Positions 1 to 11,400 of a DNA stretch of 64,000 nt are shown one piece after another. Every line of letters starts with the position of its first letter. Positions within the stretch are counted from its first letter, which is position 1. Origin of the DNA: Theristus sp. LFF4_11 (lineage: Eukaryota > Nematoda > Chromadorea > Monhysterida > Xyalidae); assembly GCA_030248135.1 (NCBI GenBank), contig JASANC010005765.1, positions 1 through 64,000 of the forward strand, in the 5' to 3' direction. The translations under genes were made by a program, and so were the position numbers. The notes under the pieces were generated by a model. The model did no database searches. It saw nothing but the letters and a program-made list of their open reading frames with translations, and was not told the origin of the DNA.

Positions 1-36
1 TAAGGGGGTTGGTATTCTGAAAAAGCCGATCTTAAA
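1..36. repeat. Fragment of the giant foldback element
   Basis: The first ~36 bases nearly match a stretch in the right arm of the 4-kb foldback element (about 61781-61816; same GGTATTCTGAAAAAGCC core). The window therefore opens inside or at the edge of another copy of that family. Confidence 0.6.
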
Positions 37-234
37 AGCGATTTGAATTTTCCTGATACGAAAAGTTTGCTGTGTCGGGTTTCATCAGGTAGACGCATAC
101 CGCGGTGCCCCTGGTTCGTCAGTACGACAGACCTGACCAAAACCTTTTTACTGAGATAGGATTCTGTAATGTATTCTACTAAGTGACGAACCAAATCTCG
201 CTGTGTAAACCATTCCCGATCGCATTTTTTTCAG

Positions 235-3200
235 CTACAGAATAGCGTCGAACTTCGACGTGGACAACTTGAACTATGAACATCTCCAAAGACAACAGCA
301 ACAGCAACGAGACCGCGGGGAGACGGTGCTGAAAAAAACGCGCATTTCTTACTCGCCCACTGAGGCGTATGCTCGTAGCAAGCTCGCGCAAATCGCAGCG
401 ACCAGATATCTGGCTGAAAAGTTACGAGACACGGGTGAGTGGGAATTGGTTTTTTGCGAATTTATTACGATCGTTTGCAATTTTCAGTGAATCCCAGATT
501 ATCAGCAAGCCAGATGAGATGATGGTGTGACGTTTCGTTTGCTGTGCCAGGATTCGCTAAGAAACAAAGAAAATACCCAATCCGCTCGCGAAGCAAAAGA
601 CAATCGCCTCCATTTTGAAATTGTTTTTTTTTTGGGATTTTTGCGGAAACAATTCTGTCGACGACTCACCAAATGATGGGTCTGGACGGGTTGAATACTT
701 AGAATGACCAGGCATGTACGTGAACAGGCTTTTTCGTTAGGCTTTTCTATCAATCTTTCTGTTTGTCACAGCACACGATTTTTCTACCGAAGCTGCTATT
801 TAGTTCCCAATTGACGAACAGATGATTTTGAAATTGGTTTATTATTGTCGCAGTAAACTCGCAATATATGACACAAGAACATTGAAAATTCAAACGAACA
901 GTCATGTATTTTTTTACGATTCACAGCATTCCACAAAGAAAAGGGTCCCGCCCGCCAATGGAAGTGTCTAATTGATCAAAAATGTGTTGTAACTGTCTGA
1001 CTTCACGGTATTTGCAGATATCTTTGCACAAAATAACATGTTACGCGTGCGTGTAGCTAAACGAATCGAGTCGCGCACTTTTCTAACTGTTTATTTATTA
1101 CACGAACACAAAAACTAAAAACAACGTTCGCTACGTCAAACATTTATACAAAACAAAACGGAAGTGTAATTACTTTACACAATAGAATAACTACAGGGTG
1201 GGCCAAAAAAAAGGTTCCATTTTCAAACTGCTGTCACTGGCTGGTGTTTTAATATTATGAGCTGAAATTTTCAGCACTGATAAAACATGCGTTGCCATTT
1301 TACTGACAAAAATTTTTTTCCGATATATAATTCCTAGCGGTCACTGTGGCAGATTTTTTAAAAAGCTCGAAAAATCAACAAATTGACTGAAATGAGTGCA
1401 AGAAAAATTTAGTATCAAGATGCGTGATTCAATTTTGAAACTGTTGCAAGGTGACAAATTGGTCTTTTTGGATACCCGTAATAGTTCAAATCATGCGCGC
1501 AGAGTGGAAAGGTCTCACACTTGAATTGCATTTGAGCACCTCGAGCGAAATTCTGCTGATGTTTCACAACGGACTCGAGTCAGCAGCCATGCGACTGCGA
1601 CAGAAAGAATTGTTCAGTTGATTTTTTGTTTTCTGTGTTGCTCTGTCTGTTAATTTGTTTCTTTTGAAAAGTTTTTCTGCGGTTTGAATAAAAACAGTGT
1701 TTCAGTTTCAGTTTTCTGCAGTTTCGTCATGGTTAAGTGGACAGTAGAACAACGGGTCTGGTGATCTATCTGGTGGGAGCAATCTAGAGATGTAAGGGTC
1801 AAAAAAAAATTTTTTTTTAATTTTTTTTTTTAAAAAAAAGTAAAAAAATGAGCATTTTTTTTTTTATTAAAAATTTTTGAAATTTTTTCTTTAATGTGCC
1901 CTGAAAATGCCGTTTTTGGCATAATTTTTCGAAAGTTCAACAAAAATTTTCTTTGACTTTACCTTGTCACTTAGTCTTCAACGCTGCAGGTGGTATTCTG
2001 GATTGATTTATCGACTGTTTTCAGCCTTGGTGAGTGATGATCGACTCGCGCATTGAAGTACTTGAGCGTCGCAAAGGCTAGTTCAACAAATTCCGATGTC
2101 GCTAAGGTGAGATAGAAGCAGAGAACTCACATTTACGCATCGTTTTTCAGGATCTCGAAAGGTGGAAATTGCACTGTCTGCCACTGCAAGCGTAACTTCG
2201 TTGTTGCTCGTTGCTGTTTCGCCTCGTGTCGTCAGCGTGATCACACCGGTTTGTTGTGGAACTTGTTTCCATGTTATTTGAGGTGAATTGAGAGGCAAAA
2301 CACGAGACGTGATGTCGTCGGTGGGAAAATGGGGTCGCCGAAACCAAGTCTGAAATTTTCACCCTCCTCCCATATGAGTGGGGGTCATATGGTAAGTCGG
2401 TGGCTCCTCAGATGGTGATATTCGGACTCCCTGAAAAATTCTGAACAACTTTCATTTAAAAAAAAAAAATTAAAAAAAATTTTTTTTTTTAAAAAAGAAA
2501 AAAAATAGAAATTTTTTTTTTCTTGACATCTCTAGAGCAATCTGAAAGTTTTTCTGCAGTGACTCGCCAGTTTCGCGTAAAATTCCATCCAGCCGCTGCC
2601 GGACGACAAACCTTGATGATGATTTGGATGTCTATGAGCAATGATTCGTTGTTAAATTCTTGGTTAAAAATCCGTTTTTTTTGAAAATTTGGGAATTTTT
2701 AAACATTGTGCTGTAAAACTGAATCTACTTGACCAAACTAGATAAAAATTTTGTCAGAAAAATGGCATCACATGTTTTATCAATGCTGAAAATTTCAGCT
2801 CATAATATTGAAATACGAGCCAGTGACAGCAGTTTGAAAATGGAACCTTTTTTTTGGCCCACTCTGTACATAATGGTACGGCAATTTAAAAACGATTATA
2901 AACTAGTTATTGGTAATTACAGATACATTACAAAGCAAGTTTTAAACATAATTATATAACAAACAAACATAACAATTCTAGTTTTACAATCACGAAAAAT
3001 ATTTCACGCAAAGTTTGATTGATGTCCCATGTAGTGCCCCTAACTATAGAATTTAATTTCAAAAGTCCTGGGCCGAGTGCGTGTGCGGGGGAGCTACAGG
3101 ATCTAAGCTAGTTTTATTTATCCGGTGAATCGAACCTGCCGACCGTCTTAAAAAGCACAAGCCACCAAAAAAAAAAGAAAACAACAAGAACAAGACGAAA

Positions 3201-6200
3201 CTCTTCTTTAACGAACATTTTATACAGTGTTGTTTAAAAACCGATTCAGTATGCCTCGGCTTAGGACCGGGCGAGAAAATCCTTGAAGGTCGCTGCCATA
3301 TTTATTTTATTTAGTTTTATTGAAATTTCACGACTGAAAAGGAGAGAGCACAAATACACATAAAATCAACCTATATATACCCATGAGCGCCGTATCTTTT
3401 ACATATTAGAACCAGTTTTACGCGCAAACAAAAATTTCCGAATTTCGTTGAATTGCCAGCACCGCCACCAAAAAAACTGAGCTTCCAGCCATCTCGACAT
3501 ACATGTATACACAGCTGGCGTTTCGATTGCCGTCTGAGTGAGAGCGTGGAGGAATCGGCCGGGAGGATCCTTTAAAGATAAAAAAAGAAAACAATCCCAA
3601 TCCGGTCAAGAAGCAAAAGAAACTCGCCTGTATTTTTGGGGATATTTGTGAATTCCGTTCTGTCTCCTCGCCAAATGATGGATCTGGACGAATCGGAATA
3701 CTTAAAAGTAATGTGACGCGCGGGTTAGCATTCCTAAACTGCTAAACTGGAACGGTGATCAAGCGCTCTATGCAAGAAAATTAAATGAAAAAAAACTAAC
3801 TGCGTCAACAAAAACGATGTAGAGGTCCAGGGTGCGCGCGCTTGCCTAAGAGTACGCTCCACCAAAGGACGGATGCACGTTCTGAGCGGAGTGTGGTGCA
3901 TTGCCTAAGTTTGTAAGGGGAACATAAACAGCGCAACGAGAAGCCTTTAAGACAATATGCGCGGAGTTCAGTTCAGATGATGGGGCGCATAATTAATACC
4001 GTGGGAAGGACAGAGAAGTCTGTTGTGAGAGAGCTTAGTCTCTCACTAACCTTTAATTTTTCACTGAGTTATTTTGGGCAAAGCTCTTTTTCGGTTGATT
4101 TGTTCGATTCCAGTCGTCCAGAATCCCAAAACGATGGTCTTCTCTTTTGCTTTCGCTGGCTTTTATTGTGAAACACCAAATACGTTTTACCAACGAAGGA
4201 ACACAAACACACACACACACACACTAAATTTTTAGTAAGAAACCAAGGATTTTATAAGGATGAAAATTACATAAAAAATAGGTTACCGCCCCTGGGTTTC
4301 AGTAATGGGATAATAAGAGTCGTTTGGAGAAAGATGATTGGAGGAATACTTTTGTTTTGATTTCATAAAAAGTGCATGAAAAACGTGTCTGGTTTTCACC
4401 AAAAATTACCTAAAGTTATGTAAACAAAGTAATTAATCACCCCTTCCCGATGGTTTCGGGGACGATACCCCAACAGTGATCTTACAAAATTGCACGCATA
4501 AAAACCAGCATAGCGACAGTCAGTAAAAGTTATAAGGGGAAAACATGCAAGATCATCACCATAAAAGATGTAAAATACGGTTACGCCCGATTCGCTATTT
4601 TCGTTAGAGGCACTTTTTGGCGGTGTAATCACAACTGCGCATCTTGTAAAAGCGTGTAATGACTGTCAATTACCCATATGTTGTTCTTCCTTAAGAAAAC
4701 AAAATAACCGACCGGTCCACTTACCATACGTCACTACAATACAATGAAAAAACTTGGTGAATGAAAAAATAAACGTCACACCAGGGTGCGCGCGCTTTAC
4801 CAATAATATACGCTCCACCAAAGGTTTTATCTGAGCAGAAGGTGGTGCAAGTTCTAAGTAAACGGGAAAAAGCTAAAACAAAGAAACAAAAATAAAAACA
4901 GCAAGTGCGATACAAATACGAAGACTTGTGGCGCATGAAGAGGGTGCAGAGAAACAGCGAGCTGAAGAGTGAGAAAGTTGTGTTCTCTCTTGCTAATTTC
5001 GTTTTATTTAACTGAGTTCGACTGGATAGTGCCCATATACGGTTTTCATCAGTTACAAGTGAGGAAAGGGGTCGAGTAAAGAAGTGTAGTGCCCCTAACT
5101 ATAGAATTTAATTTCAAAAGTCCTGGGCCGAGTGCGTGTGCGGGGGAGCTACACCTAAGGATAGGATCTAAGCTAGTTTTATTATTACGGTGAATCGAAC
5201 CTGCCGACCGTCTTAAAAAAAACACAAGCCACCCAAAAGAAAAGAAAAAAAACAAGACGAAACTTTAACAAACCTGTTACAGTTTATTGTTAGAAATCGA
5301 ATCAGATGTGCCTCGGCTTAGGGCAGGACGAGAAAATCCTGCATGGTGGCTGCCATATTTTATTTAGTTTTATTAAAATTTCACGACTGAAAAAGAGAGA
5401 GCAAAAATACACATAAAATCAGCCTATATATACCCATGAGCGCCGTATCTTTTACATATTAGAACCAGTTTTACGCGCAAACAAAAATTTCCGAGGCCAC
5501 TTTTTGCAATTCTTAAACAAACTTTGCCGTTAATCGGCGAGAAAAATGTACACATAAAAAGTCTTAGAATGATGAACGGTGGGGGGAAACTGCTGTTTGC
5601 GCGCACTAATTACAATGTTCATAAACAAACATAGACGTAAAATCACTTTAAATCACGCAAATCACGCATTATGTACATCGTTATTACAACAAATATTATT
5701 TCAAGTAACTGCCCATATCATTTACACTGCAATTACACGCTACTTAGTCAAAACTGTGTACATGCGACATGCACAACGCGCGGCCTTGAAAAACGTACAG
5801 CACGTCCACTAACTATCTGGGTCATGTCGCAGAGGCCGCTCCCTCTTCATACTATAGATGTTTTTTACGAATTAAAAAAAAAAACTTCTGAGGGACAAGG
5901 CAAGGACGTCACAGAAGACCAATTCCAAAATTTAAAACATTCAGAATCAGCTGATGCACAGCATGAAAACGTTGATGTTTGACGCTTAAAAACGTTTTTC
6001 GCAGGCGTAACTTGCAACGTGCTTCACCCAGGCGTGGTCGCCACACCGATCGTGCGGTATTTCGTGCCCGCGTGGTTGCAGAGTGTTTGGGCGCTCATTG
6101 TGAAGGTCATCCAGTTTATTTTTTAACCTTTTTATATCCTTCTGCAAATTTGTCTTAAACATTGAAGTCCTTCTTGAACGATCATACCAATGTAATAACG

Positions 6201-7877
6201 ATTATTCACGGTGCGGGGTCAACTCCGGCCCACGCATTTCCGGCCCACGCATTAGCGTCCCGACATTTCCGGCCCACCCATTACAGGCCCACCCATTACC
6301 GTCCCACCCATTACCGGCCCGACATTTCCGGCCCACTCATTTCCGGCCCGCCCATTACCGGCCCAGCCCAATAATCAGTTCTTCCTTCGCTGTATTTTGC
6401 TACGGACAACAAAAGAAAACTGAAACTGCACTCGAAACTGTACTATTACCTGCTCACCGACATGCTTTTAACAAAAATATTTAAAATTTTTCATTTCGGT
6501 TTTAGTTTTCATTTCGCTCCGATTTGTTCCTGACATTGGATAAAATGTCTCAGTTTGAATTGCGTCGATGAATCAGTTGTGTTTTTATTTATTGCTTTGT
6601 TCCGATTGATTTAGCACTTTCAATTTTAATGACAACAACACATGGGTCGACAAAAATAAGAGCTTTCGAACCTCGCTGACGCGCTGAGTTCGAATTTTGT
6701 ATTGAACACAGAGCCAAATTCAATCATTTTAATCCTTAAAATAAGCAAAAACTTTTATGAAAATTGCCCCTCTAACCAAATTTGGACATGTGGATCAGTG
6801 GGTCGGATCCACAACCAGGTTGTGTTTCTTAATCCTAATCATTCCTAATCCTAAGCCAAGCCTTTTTGATAAGGTGAAAATGATCAATTTGGTTTTTGAC
6901 TTTTTTCTTTCCTGTGTTATAGGGCAGGGGCAACGCTACAGCACATGCACATCTCTTAATAATGATGCATCACGAAAAAATCAGATTGAAAAAAAGAATA
7001 AAAAAAATCGAACCCTAGTTCAATGTGTAACCGCCTGATCAATGTGATTTTCCTAATGAAATATAGCAGTGGGTGGTAGTTGAAGTCACTGAAGCGAATT
7101 ATTGGGCTGGGCCGGTAATGGGTGGGCCGGAAATGAGTGGGCCGGAAATGCGTGGGACGCAAATGAACGGGGCCGGTAATGGGTGGGCCGGAAATGGGTG
7201 GGCCGGAAATGAATGGGCCGGAAATGTTGGGCCGGAAATGCGTGGGCCGGAAATAACGGGACGCAAATGAACGCACGCCATTATTCACAGTAACTAAAGA
7301 GGCATTCATGAAACATTATTCAGTGACGCGTAGCTGTGTTAAAACATAGCTACGTTTACGTGGTCACTAAATACTGCTTCAATCCACCTTAACAAAGTAA
7401 CTGTGCCACATGACAATTGTGTCAAGTGCTTGGCTGAAATGAAATAAATCATCGAATACTGTCTTATGAGATAAAGTCTCACTTGTAATACCGTGCACTT
7501 GCACTCGGTTTTATAACTCAGTTATGTTGCACAGTCACAAACAAACACACAGGCCCAGATACGTGTCAGCTGTAATATTGTTTGCGCGTGAGTGTGTGTT
7601 TGTTTGTTATTGAGACTGTGCAACATTACGTGTTGAACAACGTGCGTGTTTGCCAAAAACCCTTTTATTCTTTCAGACCCCACTGGAAGGCGCACAAACC
7701 ACCCTGTATCTGTCAATGTCTACCGAGCTGACCGATGTTAGCGGTGGATTTTTCGCCGACTGCAAACGACAGCAACTGCAGGGTTATGTTGCGAATGATA
7801 CGACGATTTCAGAGGCGCTCTGGAAGAAATCATGCTCACTTGTGAACATTGTTGACCCGTTTTCAGAAAAACCGTGA
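235..7877 (+). CDS. Retinol-dehydrogenase-like SDR, last three exons (5' end outside window)
   Basis: Exons seen: 235-434, 6005-6105, 7677-7877; stop at 7877. The family performs NAD(P)-dependent oxidation/reduction of retinoids, steroids or other alcohols, often on ER membranes. The first exon carries the active-site pair Y-x3-K (AYARSKLAQ). The second reads VTCNVLHPGVVATP, the LHPGVV region typical of RDH-like SDRs. The third starts TPLEGAQTTLYLS and holds FADCK, the usual RDH C-terminal segment. Intron phases (1 after LRDTG, 0 before TPLEGAQ) equal those of the neighbouring SDR gene, so the two are tandem paralogues. A glutamine run (HLQRQQQQQRD) sits just before the active site and is absent from the paralogue. 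The Rossmann glycine motif must lie upstream of the window. Introns are large (5.6 and 1.6 kb) and hold transposons. The substrate cannot be told. Confidence 0.85.
1729..2620 (+). pseudogene. Degenerate mariner-like transposase N-terminus, interrupted
   Basis: Reading from ATG 1729 and skipping the nested insertion (with its target duplication) gives MVKWTVEQRVW, a stop, then WWEQSESFSAVTRQFRVKF. The pattern (basic start, aromatic-rich helix, A-V-x-R-x-F-R) resembles the N-terminal helix-turn-helix of mariner-type transposases. An in-frame TGA and the 750-bp insertion show it is dead. The family call rests on this short stretch only. Confidence 0.45.
1785..2534. mobile_element. hAT-like non-autonomous element (750 bp)
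   Basis: Short inverted ends TAGAGATGT / ACATCTCTA are flanked by a perfect 8-bp target duplication GAGCAATC (1777-1784, 2535-2542). An 8-bp duplication and TAGAGATG-type ends are hAT hallmarks. No transposase is visible. A/T homopolymer blocks lie inside both ends. Confidence 0.8.
3030..3441. repeat. Left copy of a 412-bp direct repeat
   Basis: Begins TGTAGTGCCCC and is repeated in the same orientation at 5085-5494. It contains a tRNA B-box-like sequence on the minus strand (GGTTCGATTCACC) and a TATA-like CTATATATAC near its right side. The pair could be LTRs or two copies of one short element. The minus-strand 3' end finishes ACTACA, but no clean TG start is seen. Confidence 0.7.
3442..5084. 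repeat. Segment between the 412-bp direct repeats, with an internal duplication
   Basis: No coding sequence seen. About 3828-4090 and 4784-5010 are diverged copies of one another (shared GGGTGCGCGCGCTT, ACGCTCCACCAAAGG, GGTGGTGCA). A short CA run lies at 4206-4224. Confidence 0.55.
5085..5494. repeat. Right copy of the 412-bp direct repeat
   Basis: Same orientation as 3030-3441. It differs by scattered substitutions, small indels and an extra CCTAAGGATA after GGGGGAGCTACA. The divergence shows the pair is not an assembly duplicate. 5495-6004 holds nothing I can name. Confidence 0.7.
6210..7279. mobile_element. Mutator-like foldback element, ends made of tandem 15-bp subrepeats
   Basis: Inverted ends of about 170 bp consist of variants of GGCCGGAAATGNGTG. 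The outermost bases are GGTG...C(A)CC. A perfect 9-bp target duplication ATTATTCAC flanks it (6201-6209, 7280-7288). A 9-bp duplication with long inverted ends fits Mutator-like elements. The ~700-bp middle has no coding sequence. A second copy is at 15415-16336. Confidence 0.85.
7298..7393. mobile_element. Hairpin MITE, family 'GGCATTCATGAA'
   Basis: A near-complete palindrome of about 95 bp: GGCATTCATGAA...TTTAGTGACGCG...GTCACTAAATACTGCTTC. Other copies are at 15120-15217, 47228-47312 and 47433-47530. Confidence 0.75.
7522..7632. mobile_element. Foldback element with CAAACAAACACAC arms
   Basis: Left arm GTTGCACAGTCACAAACAAA and right arm TGTTTGTTATTGAGACTGTGC are complementary. Related copies with GT/CA-rich cores lie at about 11197-11312 and 46290-46433. 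Confidence 0.55.
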
Positions 7878-8323
7878 TTCTCTTGTACATACTGGGACCC
7901 CAACATCAGATTGAAATTTGAGAAGTTGTTTTCTTTGCTTCATTGACCTTGTTTGAATTGTGTTGTTGCAACTGTGTTGCTCTCCTGTTTGGTCGTGTTC
8001 CTGATTTGTGATTCCTGTCGATTTTTTCTTGCTTCCTGAGTTGAACTTGACCTATACTTTTTGTTAATTTTACTTTTAAGTTTTGTGTAATTCCTGAAAT
8101 TGTTTTGAGTTGAGCTAGTCTTCAACATATACTCCAAAAAAGAACGAAATCAGATTCATTCTCTCAAACGATATCTGTGATTTTTGTGCAATAATTCCAC
8201 AGCATGCACTTCTTGCTCGATACCTGTGTCGTTTGTTATGACGTATTTTTTTTGTTTTCAGTGCTGAACGTTTCCGATATCTGAGTTCCAATCATTTTTG
8301 CTCTGCTTTTGTTCTTGTTGCCA

Positions 8324-8329
8324 AATAAA
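8324..8329 (+). promoter_or_regulatory. Poly(A) signal of the upstream SDR gene
   Basis: AATAAA about 450 bp after the stop at 7877 and only 128 bp before the ATG of the next SDR gene, so the intergenic gap is very short. Confidence 0.5.
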
Positions 8330-8456
8330 GTGAACTGCGAAATATAAACTTTAACGTTCTCAGCGTTCTTGTTTCCTTGTTGTCGTGATTTGGTATTGAA
8401 CCGAGCCGAAAATCGTTTAAAAAGCTATTATTTGGTTCGTATCGTCTGTAGCAAAC

Positions 8457-11400
8457 ATGGACAACCAAAAAGTGCTCTGCATTTCTTTGTCAGAATTTTA
8501 CTCGTTTCATGGAAAAGCGGCACTTCCAATAATGTGGGTATACATGATCGGCGGTGTGTTGGTGCTACCAATTGTGTTTCGGTTACTAATGAAACTCACA
8601 TCCGGGCGATTTTCGACCGATGGTTACGACCTTCGCGGAAAAACCTACGTTCTTACGGGGTCCAGCTCAGGTCAGGGTGAAGCTTTGTTCATTTTGCTGA
8701 GCACATTGCGGGACTTTAGGAGTTTGCTTCAAGGCATGGAAAAAATGTTGGAACAATAGATAATTTCGGTTGTTTGTGTTTGTTTGTTTGTTTTTGGTTT
8801 GCGGTTTGGTCAGTGGTTTGCGCGGTTTTTTTGTCCACATCATCTGTAACGATTGTACGATTCTTATAAAAAGTAAAAAAATACAACACGGCGGCAAAAA
8901 ACGTTTGAAAAGCATGTTTTTATTTCGAAATGGGCAGTAGTATTGCCCGTTTCCGCCGGAGTTTGGTATGACTTCTTTTTTTAAACGTGTCCCACTGAAA
9001 TGACGTCATGTGCCGACATACATGCGCTTGCCGTTCACTGCAAACCAGACTTTCCGTTTAGCCGATTTCTTCCCGTAAACAAATGGTGAATGTCGAAACA
9101 GTCACACCAAACTGAAATTTTAGTGCCTGTACTTTGACAAACGGGCGTTTTAAAGCAAATGACGTCATTTTAGTCCGGACACGTTTCAATAAATCCACAA
9201 TACCTTATGGTTTCCGGAACCGGCGCGCGACCAAATAAAAAAAAATTGGCACGTTTGTTTTTCCTCCTCAGGCATTGGAGAGCACACAGCCAGCGAACTG
9301 TACAACCGTGGCGCGCACGTCGTTTGCGTCTGTCGAAATGTGCCGAAGGCCGAACGGTGCAACGCGCGAATCAGGGTGGGTGTTCGCAATTTTCATCGCC
9401 GGGAAAACGAAGCGCGTCAGAAGTTTTATTCCGAGGGATCTGTGTTGTTGTTGTTTCGTTCGGCGGCACTTTTCATCGTGCGAGGTCAAGTTGGTATGGC
9501 GCCACTAACCAAAAAACCAGGTGGGAGGTCAAATAGGTGGCGACACAGATGGTGCGTCCTTTCGGTAAAAGAACCGTGAGCTCATTGGGATCCCGACAGG
9601 TTCCCTGTTTTTTTGTTTTTTTTTCGTTTGGAAATTTACTGCGCAGCAGCTGCTGGTTTCAGTCGTCATCATCACCGACTGGTCGTGTCGTCTCACGCCG
9701 CAAAAAAACAGCAACAACATCAACAAAATGCATTCGATTTCGTTGTTGCTTGTTGACTGGTTGGAATTTCGGAAACTTCTCGCTGATTGCTCGGAATGCT
9801 ATGAGACAGCCAATCAGCGTGTTTGTTGTGTTTGAATTCTTCCAGAGCGACCACAACGATCCGGCCGTCTGTGGCGGCAAACTCACCGTGGTTCAGTGTT
9901 TCTTGGACGATCTGCAGAGTGTAAGAAAAGCGGCGAAAGAAATTCTGGAGCTCTGTACACGGATCGACTGTCTGATCTGCAATGCTGGCCAGGGAGGTGA
10001 GAATATTTCAGTAAGAAGTTTGGTGGGAGTGTGACGGTGAGAGGGTAAGAGGTAACAGCGATTTCCGGAACCGGTGCGCTATTATTCAAATGAATAAATT
10101 TATTAAAAATCCCGGCGGAATTCCGCTCTTTTCACGGTGGTACCAACTGCGATTTTGCATGTTCTTTCAAAGATTCAAAAAAATTCGTTTGAAAGCTTTG
10201 TCAATTTTCAGAACATCAAACAAACAAACAAACAACAATGGAATAAAATATCATATTTTTTTCTTGAATTTAATATTTTTTTTTAATATTTGAAGCACGC
10301 CCCCCACCGATTTCGGAAACCCGAAGGTACCAAACTCCGGTGGGATTGGGGAACGGACGGCTCACCATCCCGTGGAACCAATACCCTCGCCACGTGAGGG
10401 GGACAGCCTCTAAGCCCCGCTCTGTCCTGGGAGCACTTAGCCCGATTTCGGTTTCGGTGGCCTGCGGTCGCTATATCCCCGTAGGGCAGCGAATCCGAAA
10501 GCTTTAGTTGAAAACCAGAGTAGTTATTAGAGTAGAGAGCTACACTGGCGGCAGTTTGTCATCCTCCGTGGGGGATCGAACCCGTCACCTTCTGGGTTGA
10601 AGGCGAACGTGCTAACCACCGAGCCACGGAGGCGACAATTTGTCAGCGCATTTTTCAAAGTGAAAATGTGAACCAACCATTGATTGTTTTCAGGTGAAGG
10701 CGAGTTCAAATTGACGCCAGATGGGCTGGAGCAAACGATGGCTTCCAATTATTTCGGCCATTTCCTGCTGACCGTGTTGCTTCTTGAGCGACTCAAAGAA
10801 TCGGTGCCTTCGAGAATCGTGAATGTCAGCTCAATGATGTGCGTTTTGGTTGCGAAAGAAAAAACTGTTTTTTATTCGGCCCAGACGAGTCTGACACCCT
10901 CAAGCTTCAATGCACCTATGAGAGATACGGTATTATCATTTTTTAGATTCTGCGACTGAATGCGTGTGCAGGTAGACGTGGAAAGGAAACTAGTTTCTGT
11001 CTTTATGTGGCAATTCAAAATCGCCGAAGTGACTCGGCCCTGTTTGAGAGATTCAGATCACGTTACCAATTTTGAATTCCCGCGTCATGCATGAAACTGT
11101 TTACCTATCTATGCGTGCATTGAATTTCGGGATAAAATAAAAGATCATAGTTGAATGCACTTTCTGGTTCAAGTTTGAAGACAGAACACTGTTACATACA
11201 GTAATGCTGCACAGCACCAAACACGCACGCGCACACGCGCTGATGTAATATCGTGTGTGTGTGTGTGTGTGTGCCTGTGTGTTTGTTTGTCTGTGATTGT
11301 GCAACCGTTACTGTGTTATAGTCGAGTGTCCAGTCTTCAGACTAGAGTTTGACGTGTGTAACTACAGGACTTTTTTTATTACTTTCTTTTAGGTACCGAT

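Larger units (their letters stand above)
1194..2866. mobile_element. mariner/Tc1-like element with a hAT-like element inside
   Basis: Inverted termini of about 130 bp (CAGGGTGGGCCAAAAAAAAG at the left; complement of the right end CAGAGTGGGCCAAAAA) are flanked by TA dinucleotides (1192-1193 and 2867-2868). The GTGGGCC-type end and TA target are typical of mariner-like transposons. The interior holds a broken transposase N-terminus and a nested 750-bp insertion. It lies in intron 1 of the visible part of the upstream SDR gene. Confidence 0.8.

Noticed and set aside
5579..5982. ORFs of 77 and 103 codons
   Set aside because: Overlapping frames, low-complexity composition, no motif, and no splice logic; not supported as coding.
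6200..7290. CRISPR-like array of regular repeats near 6.2 and 7.1 kb
   Set aside because: The units are 15-16 bp, variable, lack unique spacers and face each other as inverted ends of a transposon; the DNA is eukaryotic.
9537..10034. 165-codon + strand ORF
   Set aside because: It reads out of intron sequence into SDR exon 3; the exon is better explained as part of the spliced gene.
10565..10634. Functional tRNA gene on the minus strand
   Set aside because: A and B boxes are good, but the D and T stems do not pair well and the sequence is joined to a repeated body, so it is a SINE head.
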